This document shows, one piece after another, positions 23,367-29,115 of a DNA stretch of 36,603 nucleotides (the stretch's first letter is position 1; each line of letters begins with the position of its first letter). The stretch comes from Croceimicrobium sp965656185 (GTDB lineage Bacteria > Bacteroidota > Bacteroidia > Flavobacteriales > Schleiferiaceae), in contig CBFHJH010000019.1 in assembly GCA_965656185.1 (NCBI GenBank), positions 1 to 36,603 of the forward strand. Reading direction: 5' to 3'. The position numbers and the translations under genes are program-made. The notes below the pieces were generated by a model. That model saw nothing but the letters and a program-made list of their open reading frames with translations. It had not been told where the DNA came from and made no database searches.

Positions 23367-24446
23367 CTATTTAACAAAAGGAGGTTTACTGACTACCGCC
23401 TTTAATTGTTTTTTACGCACTTCGATCAAGATCTCGGTTCCTTCGGCATTATAGCCTTTGGCGAGATAGCCTAAGCCGATCGCTTTACCTAAACTAGGCG
23501 ATTGAGTGCCGCTGGTAACTACTCCGATTTCTTCACCTTCTTTATTGAGGATACGGTAGCCATGACGTGGAATCCCCCGGTCGATCATTTCAAATCCGTT
23601 CAAGCGACGATTTACGCCTGCTTCTTTTTGCTGTTTGAGATTTTCAGAATTGATGAAATCTTTGTTGAATTTGGTGATCCATCCCAAGCCCGCTTCCAGA
23701 GGAGAGGTGCTATCGTCGATATCGTTTCCGTAAAGGCAAAACCCTTTTTCGAGGCGCAAGGTATCGCGGGCTCCCAAACCGATGGGGCGAATGTCTTCGG
23801 CAGCACCAGCTTCAAAGATGGCCTTCCAAACTGCCAGAGCATCTTGATTTTTTACGTAGATCTCAAATCCTCCGGCTCCAGTGTATCCGGTAGCGGAAAC
23901 GATGACCTGATCTGAACCGGCAAAAGTGCCCTGAGCAAAAGTATAATAGGTCATATTGGCCAAATCGATTTCGGTAAGCGACTGCAGAGCCGCAGTAGCG
24001 CGAGGGCCTTGTACCGCAAAGAGAGACCAATCGTCGCTTTGATTATCGAGCACTGCACCTTCCGGACGATGGGCCTCGAGCCACTGGTAATCCTTATCGA
24101 TATTACTGGCATTAACCACCAAGAGGTATTCATTCTCGGCCAAGCAGTATACCAAGAGGTCGTCTACAATGCCACCTTTATCATTTGGCATACAGCTGTA
24201 CTGGATCTTTCCGGGACTGAGTTTAGCCACGTCATTAGAAGTGGTCTTCTGCAGAAACTCTAAAGCCTTAGGGCCGCTCACAAAGAACTCCCCCATGTGA
24301 CTAACGTCGAATACGCCTACCTTGCTGCGCACGTGTAAATGCTCGGCATTAAGGCCTTCATATTGCACCGGCATATTGTATCCGGCAAAGTCTACCATTT
24401 TACCACCAAGGTCTTGGTGCACTTGATCTAATACTAATTTTTTCAT
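23367..24446 (-). CDS. gcvT: Glycine cleavage system T protein (aminomethyltransferase)
   Basis: 359 residues, normal GcvT length. It transfers the aminomethyl group from lipoylated H protein to tetrahydrofolate, releasing ammonia. Landmarks: GKMVDFAGYNMPVQY, VGVFDVSHMGEF, ATGYTGAGGFEIY, GLGARDTLRLEKGFCLYGND, and the C-terminal GIPRHGYRI and VVTSGTQSPSLGKAIGLGYL. ATG 24446 (MKKLVLDQVHQDLGG) is chosen; a longer in-frame start at 24503 would run into the upstream gene and add an atypical extension. It follows the miaE-like gene by 28 bp on the same strand. gcvH and gcvP are not in the window. Confidence 0.97.
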   Translation of the reverse strand: MKKLVLDQVHQDLGGKMVDFAGYNMPVQYEGLNAEHLHVRSKVGVFDVSHMGEFFVSGPKALEFLQKTTSNDVAKLSPGKIQYSCMPNDKGGIVDDLLVYCLAENEYLLVVNASNIDKDYQWLEAHRPEGAVLDNQSDDWSLFAVQGPRATAALQSLTEIDLANMTYYTFAQGTFAGSDQVIVSATGYTGAGGFEIYVKNQDALAVWKAIFEAGAAEDIRPIGLGARDTLRLEKGFCLYGNDIDDSTSPLEAGLGWITKFNKDFINSENLKQQKEAGVNRRLNGFEMIDRGIPRHGYRILNKEGEEIGVVTSGTQSPSLGKAIGLGYLAKGYNAEGTEILIEVRKKQLKAVVSKPPFVK

Positions 24447-24474
24447 GAGAGAGGTGTTTCGGCTTACGCCTGAT

Positions 24475-25062
24475 TTATCCGTGGATATGTTCTTTATTTC
24501 CAAAGTCTTTCATCACTTCCGCTTCGAAGCTTAGCAATTCGTCCCAGAGGCGATCTACTGTTTCGCGTTCGCCGAATTGACGGGCAAATTGCAGGAACAT
24601 GGTATAGTGATTGGCTTCACTTACCATCAGCTTACGGTAAAAGTCAGACAATTCTTGGTCAGATATATTATCGGACAACACTTTGAATCGTTCACAGCTG
24701 CGTGCTTCGATGAGGGCGGCGATAAGCAGACGGTTAACTAAGCGCTGATTGCGGTCGCCTGTTTTTGGGAAAAACTGATTAATGCGATGAACATACTCGT
24801 CCTTACGCTCCCGGCCCAATTGCAAGCCCCTTTGCAAAATGCGTTTGTGCACCATTTCGAAGTGACTCATTTCTTCTCGTGCCAAGGCCGCCATGGCGGT
24901 AACCAAATCCGAGTGCTCCGGGTAGGTCACCATTAGGGAGATAGCGGTAGAGGCCGCTTTTTGCTCGCAGTAGGCGTGATCGGTAAGGATCTCCTCGATA
25001 TTCTTTTCGGCAATATTGGCCCACCGTGGGTCGGTAGGAAGCTTAAGTCTTAATACGCTCAT
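24475..25062 (-). CDS. miaE: tRNA-(ms2io6A)-hydroxylase-like di-iron protein
   Basis: 195 residues of ferritin-like fold. It carries the conserved N-terminus LRLKLPTDPRW, ILTDHAYCEQKAASTAISLM (first iron-ligand Glu), LAREEMSHFEMVHKRI (E-x-x-H), IEARSCERFKVLS and VSEANHYTMFLQFA (second E-x-x-H type site). Family members hydroxylate the isopentenyl side chain of modified A37 in tRNA using a di-iron centre. ATG 25062 (MSVLRLKL) fits the usual start of the family; ATG 25074 adds four residues. It lies 28 bp before gcvT and has a -7 element upstream. Confidence 0.9.
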   Translation of the reverse strand: MSVLRLKLPTDPRWANIAEKNIEEILTDHAYCEQKAASTAISLMVTYPEHSDLVTAMAALAREEMSHFEMVHKRILQRGLQLGRERKDEYVHRINQFFPKTGDRNQRLVNRLLIAALIEARSCERFKVLSDNISDQELSDFYRKLMVSEANHYTMFLQFARQFGERETVDRLWDELLSFEAEVMKDFGNKEHIHG

Positions 25063-25083
25063 GGTCGAAAACATTTAGCCCCG

Positions 25084-25091
25084 CAAAACTA
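25084..25091 (-). promoter_or_regulatory. -7 element TAGTTTTG upstream of the miaE-like gene
   Basis: TAGTTTTG on the minus strand matches TAnnTTTG exactly; it ends nine bases before ATG 25074 and 21 before ATG 25062. No TTG at -33 spacing found. Would drive miaE-gcvT. Confidence 0.4.
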
Positions 25092-25139
25092 ATTAATTGT
25101 TGCTAGGCTGCACCATTTAGGGGCTCAGAATGATCTACG

Positions 25140-25928
25140 CTAACGGAATTTAGGATCATCGAAACTATGCACTAAAAGTAAGTCGGAAGGCAGTTCAGAG
25201 AAAAGGTATTCGAGGTCATCGCCGATTAGTCTACCATTATAACCCAGTTTGGTGTCGGGCGAATTGATAAGAAGGATATCCGCCTGGTATTTTTCGGCCG
25301 AATGATTGAGACTGTAACCCGTGCGCTGCTTAAGACGATGCAGTTTCACGCTATCCTCAGGTAGACTTACTTTAGCTCGGATCGGTTCGAAATATTGATA
25401 GTCGTCTTGCTCGGAGCTATGAAGCGCGACATGCCATGGATGGATCTGCAGGCCTTGCGCAATTTCCCGAGCGGTGTATAGAGTATGGGCCGATTTAGGG
25501 TGATGATTGAGATTACAGACCAAATTGCGATAGCTCTTGGCCTTAATGCGTTTACTTGGCTTAATTAGTAGTACGCTGCAATCGGCCCATTGTACTAATT
25601 GGCGGGCAAGGGAACCGGTGTAGTAGCGAATGAGTCCTTCACGGCGCAAAGCGGGCACGATAAGTAGATCGAGTTTTTCCTTTTTAGATAGGTCTAAAAT
25701 ACCCTCACTTACCGCGGCCTCAATAAAGTTGATCTTTATACTTAGACTGCCTGGATCGAGCTCCTGCATTACCTTTTCAAGCGCGGGCTTGTCTAAACCG
25801 GCTGCTGGACTCACCAAGAGGTGTAGCTCTTTACCAAAACTCTGGCAGAGGAAAAAAGTATCGCTCAAGTCCCGTTTAAGGGTCTTTGCCGCTTGGATAC
25901 ACAATCCGATTTTGGGAAATAGTTTCAA
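25140..25928 (-). CDS. Universal stress protein family, two tandem USP-like domains
   Basis: 262 residues, about two UspA folds (1-125 and 130-262). The first has DLLIVPALRREGLIRYYTGS and LARQLVQWADCSVLLIKP, the ending of a UspA domain with the ATP-loop G-S region; the second ends LEYLFSELPSDLLLVHSFD. Length and tandem layout match the UspA family of Bacteroidota. The N-terminal part of the second domain is divergent. Cytoplasmic. A TACCTTTA sequence at 25948-25955 (minus strand, one mismatch from TAnnTTTG) is a possible promoter element. Confidence 0.8.
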   Translation of the reverse strand: MKLFPKIGLCIQAAKTLKRDLSDTFFLCQSFGKELHLLVSPAAGLDKPALEKVMQELDPGSLSIKINFIEAAVSEGILDLSKKEKLDLLIVPALRREGLIRYYTGSLARQLVQWADCSVLLIKPSKRIKAKSYRNLVCNLNHHPKSAHTLYTAREIAQGLQIHPWHVALHSSEQDDYQYFEPIRAKVSLPEDSVKLHRLKQRTGYSLNHSAEKYQADILLINSPDTKLGYNGRLIGDDLEYLFSELPSDLLLVHSFDDPKFR

Positions 25929-25971
25929 TGTTTTGCTTGCTTTGTTTAAAGGTACGAAAAGAGGAAGGAAG

Positions 25972-26033
25972 GGAAGCGTGGCGGATTGGAAAGCTTTGGG
26001 AGCATGGGGAGCGTGGGTAGCATGGGAAGCGTG
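25972..26033. repeat. Short nonamer repeats, GG(A/T)AGC(A/G)TG type
   Basis: Four contiguous 9-base units at 25998-26033 (GGGAGCATG, GGGAGCGTG, GGTAGCATG, GGAAGCGTG) and an isolated copy at 25972-25980. In the non-coding gap upstream of the stress-protein gene. No function assigned. Confidence 0.7.
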
Positions 26034-26158
26034 GACAATTTCTCTTCAGCTGAGCTTCTGCACTCCTGCACCACGCTGGCAGGATTAAAGATCCTAGTGC
26101 CGCTAACATTTTAGAGCATACGACAAAAAGGCCTAGCGTTTCCTTCGGTCACGCTAGA

Positions 26159-26217
26159 TTTTTTATGCCCTAGTCTCCCGCTCAAGCGAGCTTGGCGGTT
26201 TTTTAGGGCATAAAAAA
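26159..26217. repeat. 14-bp perfect inverted repeat TTTTTTATGCCCTA / TAGGGCATAAAAAA
   Basis: Left arm 26159-26172, right arm 26204-26217, with a 31-base centre holding a smaller hairpin (GCTC-AAGC-GAGC at 26180-26191). The poly-T and poly-A flanks make it terminator-like on both strands. It overlaps the poly-A side of the tRNA terminator. Confidence 0.8.
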
Positions 26218-26248
26218 AGCCTGACGAGTAAACTCATCAGGCTTTTTT
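26212..26248. terminator. Rho-independent terminator behind the tRNA genes
   Basis: Stem GCCTGACGAG (26219-26228) with CTCATCAGGC (26233-26242), one G-U pair on the minus strand, loop TAAA; flanked by seven A (26212-26218) and six T (26243-26248), so active in either direction. It starts right after the tRNA-Pro 3' end on the minus strand. Confidence 0.9.
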
Positions 26249-26249
26249 G

Positions 26250-26324
26250 TCGGGGCGGCAGGATTCGAACCTGCGACCTCCTGCTCCCAAAGCAGGCGCG
26301 ATAACCGGGCTACGCTACGCCCCG
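26250..26324 (-). tRNA. tRNA-Pro (UGG)
   Basis: Cloverleaf on the minus strand: acceptor CGGGGCG/CGCCCCG, anticodon arm CCTGC-TTTGGGA-GCAGG with anticodon TGG, T arm GCAGG-TTCGAAT-CCTGC, discriminator A. CCA is not encoded: the base after the discriminator is C, then A-run. Its 5' end is directly next to the encoded CCA of tRNA-Ser. Confidence 0.95.
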
Positions 26325-26414
26325 TGGCGGTGAGAGCGGGATTCGAACCCGCGGTACGGTTGCCCGTACGGCAGTTTAGCAAACTACTGGTTTAAGCCAC
26401 TCACCCATCTCACC
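26325..26414 (-). tRNA. tRNA-Ser (GCU), with encoded CCA
   Basis: Minus strand: acceptor GGTGAGA/TCTCACC, anticodon arm GTAGT-TTGCTAA-ACTGC (one G-U pair, anticodon GCT), long variable arm with stem CGTACGG/CCGTACCG, T arm GCGGG-TTCGAAT-CCCGC, discriminator G, then CCA at 26325-26327. The long variable arm confirms serine. It is first in the two-tRNA transcript. Confidence 0.95.
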
Positions 26415-26523
26415 GGGTTTTATCTTAATTCCACTGGATTCGGTTTTATTGATCTACAAGGATCAACCGTCTCTCTTAATTTTAAGAACGTGGAAGAGCT
26501 ATACTCTTCCTTTATTGGGGCTG

Positions 26524-26553
26524 CAAATTTAAACACAGAATTTATCTTGGCAA
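26524..26553 (-). promoter_or_regulatory. Bacteroidota -33/-7 promoter for the tRNA operon
   Basis: On the minus strand: TTG (26553-26551), 19 bases, TAAATTTG (26531-26524), fitting TTG-N19-TAnnTTTG. Transcription would begin near 26517, about 100 bases before tRNA-Ser. The leader includes a 7-bp hairpin GGAAGAG/CTCTTCC (26492-26510). Confidence 0.7.
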
Positions 26554-26668
26554 GTCTTCGGCAGAAATATTTAATTCTTTTTAGCCTCCTCCAATTAATC
26601 TGCCTCTCTTTCACGGATTTAGCCTATCCCTTGCTTCCGAAGACCGCATTATTCCTGAATATAATGTG

Positions 26669-26702
26669 TTTGTTTAACATTTTACATAAAAGATTAAACA
26701 AA
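26669..26702. promoter_or_regulatory. Inverted repeat TTTGTTTAA / TTAAACAAA upstream of the rhodopsin
   Basis: Left arm 26669-26677 and right arm 26694-26702, nine perfect pairs separated by 16 bases, 46 bases before the rhodopsin ATG. Possible operator or RNA hairpin; AT-rich composition makes chance a real alternative. Confidence 0.45.
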
Positions 26703-26748
26703 TTTGATAATTAAGTAGTTAATATGCTGAACTAAACAATTATGTATC

Positions 26749-27495
26749 ATGAGTACACTATTAGACGTGATGGAGATTCCTAAGGATGATCCGGTAGCAT
26801 TTACATTCTTTACAGGTTACATGGCCATGATGGCGGCATCGGTATTCTTTTTCTTTGAGCGCGGTCGTGCCGAAGGAAAATGGAAACTTTCTCTATTAGT
26901 ATCGGGACTAATTACCGGTATTGCTGCAGTACATTATTACTACATGCGAGATTACTATGTGGCAACCGGCGAAAATCCGACTGCCTTACGTTACATCGAC
27001 TGGACCCTTACCGTGCCCTTGATGTGCGTTGAGTTTTATTTGTTGACCAAAGCGGCTGGAGCTAAGACGGGCCTATTATGGAAGCTGATCATTGCCGCAG
27101 TATGGATGTTAGTATTTGGTTACATTGGTGAAGCCTTTAATCCACCCGGGGGAGATACTGGTCATTCAGTACTCTATGGTTTCTTATCTACTTTAGGATA
27201 TATCTATATCCTTTACACAGCCTGGTTTGGTGAGGTGGCGAAACTTTCACAGCATAATCCGGCGGTAGCTAAAAGCGTTCGTATCCTCGCTTGGTTCGTA
27301 TTGGTAGGTTGGGCTATTTACCCTATCGGTTATATGTGTATGCCAGGAGGTTGGCTAAATACCGCTTTGGGGTGGAGCTCATCTAGTGTAGACCTGTTCT
27401 ACAACATTGCCGACGCAATCAACAAAATCGGCTTTGGTTTAGTAGTTTACAGTTTAGCTTTCTCCGGAAATGACTCTAAAACGGCTAATGCCTAA
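26749..27495 (+). CDS. Proteorhodopsin, light-driven proton pump (green type)
   Basis: 248 residues, seven TM helices. Lys226 (ADAINKIGFG, helix 7) binds retinal; Asp84, Thr88 and Glu95 in RYIDWTLTVPLMCVE form the DTE triad of outward proton pumps (acceptor, switch, donor); His62 corresponds to the proteorhodopsin His75 that shapes acceptor pKa. Met92, the spectral tuning site (Leu/Gln 105), is the flavobacterial variant and predicts green absorption. Gly144 in VLYGFLSTLGY aligns with bacteriorhodopsin Trp138, the fenestration position through which some pumps bind a carotenoid antenna. The gene is single with its own terminator. Blh, the retinal-making enzyme, follows after 45 bp. Light energy capture is established for the family; antenna binding is inferred. 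Confidence 0.97.
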   Translation: MSTLLDVMEIPKDDPVAFTFFTGYMAMMAASVFFFFERGRAEGKWKLSLLVSGLITGIAAVHYYYMRDYYVATGENPTALRYIDWTLTVPLMCVEFYLLTKAAGAKTGLLWKLIIAAVWMLVFGYIGEAFNPPGGDTGHSVLYGFLSTLGYIYILYTAWFGEVAKLSQHNPAVAKSVRILAWFVLVGWAIYPIGYMCMPGGWLNTALGWSSSSVDLFYNIADAINKIGFGLVVYSLAFSGNDSKTANA

Positions 27496-27507
27496 TTCCT
27501 AGATTTT

Positions 27508-27537
27508 AAGAGGCGCTCCAATGGGGCGCCTCTTTTT
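27508..27537 (+). terminator. Terminator between rhodopsin and blh
   Basis: AAGAGGCGC (27508-27516), loop TCCAATGGG, GCGCCTCTT (27526-27534), then T-rich through 27537. Nine perfect pairs. It ends only three bases before the blh start codon, so blh needs read-through or its own promoter. Confidence 0.9.
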
Positions 27538-27540
27538 ACA

Positions 27541-28446
27541 GTGCCCAAAATAAGCTTCATATTTATTGCGGCAGCCTTTCTTACGCTGCCCTTGGAAGAG
27601 ATTCAGAGCGGTCTATTCGATCGTTTGGAAGCTCTTTTTTGTATTGCTCTAATCGCAAGTTTCGGCATTGCGCACGGAGCGGTAGACCATCATCTTTATG
27701 GTTTTCGTAATCTGAAACAAAACTTGGTTTTTATCGGCTGGTACCTCTTGGCGGCGGTTGCTTACGGTATCCTTTGGTTTTGGCAAGCCGACCTGGCCTT
27801 CCTCATTTTCATGCTTATATCGGCCTATCATTTCGGGCAGTCGCAATTCGTAGAAAGCCTGCGAGCTAGACCTATCTTAGATAAGCTTCTTTATACATTT
27901 TGGGGTGCCACTTTATTAGCGGCCTTCCTTTATTTTAATCAGACCGAATTGCAAGGCAATAGCGCGGCAGAGCTTGCGCAGCTAGATAGTTTAGGCTGGC
28001 TGTTAGATCAAGCCGCTGTGCTTTTTACAGTTTCTTTGATCGCGCTTAGCTTATTGTTATTGCTCAGCCTTTACCTGGGCGATCTTTCAGGCTCCAATGC
28101 GGCGATCGAACTTTATCAATTGGCTTTGATCATAGGAGTTTTTTACCTGGCCTCACCACTGTGGGGATTCACATTGTATTTCGTGATCCTCCATTCGGGA
28201 CGGGTACTTCAACAGGAATTTCGTTTCTTGCAGAGTACCCAAAAGATCAAAGGCCTGAGTAATTTCATCAAGGTGCTCAGTCCCTTTACGCTTTTGTCTT
28301 TGTTTGGATTAGGCCTGATCATCGGCATTTTTTATTATTTCCGCATCGACTATTCTTGGTCGCTCTTAGCGCTGATCTTTATCTCTTGTCTTACTTTTCC
28401 CCATTCTTGGGTGATGGATCGATTTTATCGAAGAGCCAAGGTTTAA
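27541..28446 (+). CDS. blh: Beta-carotene 15,15'-dioxygenase, Brp/Blh family
   Basis: 301 residues, about eight TM helices. Blh cleaves beta-carotene to two retinals, supplying the rhodopsin chromophore. Conserved iron-ligand His lie in ASFGIAHGAVDHHLYGF (His45, His50/51), SAYHFGQSQF (His97), VILHSGRVLQQEF (His218) and FPHSWVMDRFY (His288). The start is GTG 27541, in a region where no ATG precedes the first TM; a terminator hairpin sits immediately upstream. The position after rhodopsin is the classic flavobacterial arrangement. No carotenoid-synthesis genes are in the window. Confidence 0.93.
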   Translation: MPKISFIFIAAAFLTLPLEEIQSGLFDRLEALFCIALIASFGIAHGAVDHHLYGFRNLKQNLVFIGWYLLAAVAYGILWFWQADLAFLIFMLISAYHFGQSQFVESLRARPILDKLLYTFWGATLLAAFLYFNQTELQGNSAAELAQLDSLGWLLDQAAVLFTVSLIALSLLLLLSLYLGDLSGSNAAIELYQLALIIGVFYLASPLWGFTLYFVILHSGRVLQQEFRFLQSTQKIKGLSNFIKVLSPFTLLSLFGLGLIIGIFYYFRIDYSWSLLALIFISCLTFPHSWVMDRFYRRAKV

Positions 28447-28471
28447 TCTTATAAAATAGCGCCTACCTTTG
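28442..28471 (+). promoter_or_regulatory. Candidate promoter for the HMA-AraC regulator: TTT(A)-N19-TACCTTTG
   Basis: TTT at 28442-28444, 19 bases, exact -7 TACCTTTG at 28464-28471, then CCCT and ATG at 28476. The -7 lies four bases before the start codon, so transcription would begin at or near it. Confidence 0.5.
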
Positions 28472-28475
28472 CCCT

Positions 28476-29039
28476 ATGGCGGTTCAATACCACATCAAGA
28501 ATATGGTCTGTCCCCGCTGCATTATGGCGGTGGAAGAACTATTGACCAAACTTCAGATCAGAAGCGAGCAGGTGGAGCTAGGGAAAGTATCGCTAAAGCA
28601 AAGCCTATCAGCAGCTGAGCTGTTAGCTTTTAGAAGCAATTTGCAGAATCTAGGCTTCGAATTACTCGATAGCAAAAGCAATCAATTGATCAATGGCGTT
28701 AAAGCCTTGATCATTGCATCAGTCCACCATCAGGACGCTGACAGTAAAGTGAAGCTAAGCGAGCGGCTTAGCGCAGAACTGGCCATGGATTACAGTAACA
28801 TCAGTAAGTTATTTTCGGCCACCGAAGGAATAAGTATCGAGCGTTATGCTGCTTTACAGCGGATCGAGAAGATCAAGGAATTATTGATTTACGATGAAAT
28901 GAGTTTGGCCGAGATCGCGGAGCATTTAGGCTTGAGCAGTGCAGCCTATGTTTCTAGCTTCTTTAAAAAGGAAACGGGTATAAGTCCACGTGATTTTAAA
29001 AGGGACCAACCTAAACGTCGTTCCTTGGATGAGATCTAA
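28476..29039 (+). CDS. AraC-family regulator with N-terminal HMA-like metal domain
   Basis: 187 residues. Residues 1-65 look like a heavy-metal-associated ferredoxin fold with Cys12-Pro-Arg-Cys15 (NMVCPRCIMAVEELL), and the C-terminal half (about 85-180) is an AraC HTH pair: MDYSNISKLFSATEGISIER, IEKIKELLIYDEMSLAEIA, HLGLSSAAYVSSFFKKETG, ending GISPRDFKR. Direct fusion of a Cu-binding HMA domain to AraC is a known Bacteroidota layout. It likely senses Cu(I) through the CxxC pair and controls copA, 77 bp downstream on the same strand. Metal identity is inferred from the neighbour. Confidence 0.88.
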   Translation: MAVQYHIKNMVCPRCIMAVEELLTKLQIRSEQVELGKVSLKQSLSAAELLAFRSNLQNLGFELLDSKSNQLINGVKALIIASVHHQDADSKVKLSERLSAELAMDYSNISKLFSATEGISIERYAALQRIEKIKELLIYDEMSLAEIAEHLGLSSAAYVSSFFKKETGISPRDFKRDQPKRRSLDEI

Positions 29040-29115
29040 ATCTTATAAGTCTTAACCAAGATTCTGTAAAAGAGCTTTGCAATAATTCTGGCAATTTTGC
29101 CTTAGAATTTTGAAT

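Larger units (their letters stand above)
25929..26249. other. Gene-free stretch with nonamer repeats and stacked hairpins
   Basis: 321 bp between the stress-protein gene and the tRNA genes. It holds the nonamer array, a 7-bp hairpin (CTAGCGT/ACGCTAG, 26133-26157), a 14-bp perfect inverted repeat (26159-26172 with 26204-26217) and a terminator (26212-26248). I see no convincing gene in it; open frames there have no family features. Confidence 0.7.
26415..26748. other. Divergent intergenic region between tRNA operon and rhodopsin
   Basis: 334 bp, AT-rich. It holds the tRNA promoter and leader on the minus strand and, on the plus strand, the 9-bp inverted repeat at 26669-26702 upstream of the rhodopsin. 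I found no clean TAnnTTTG element for the rhodopsin and no gene. Confidence 0.7.

Noticed and set aside
23502..23915. 137-codon plus-strand open frame inside gcvT
   Set aside because: Shadow of the well-conserved gcvT gene; composition not protein-like.
25630..26088. Open frames on both strands over the upstream end of the stress-protein gene and the repeat region
   Set aside because: They run through the nonamer repeats and carry no recognisable domain or start signal.
26490..26714. 74-codon open frame between tRNA and rhodopsin
   Set aside because: Starts inside the tRNA operon leader hairpin, crosses the tRNA promoter, and has only low-complexity hydrophobic content.
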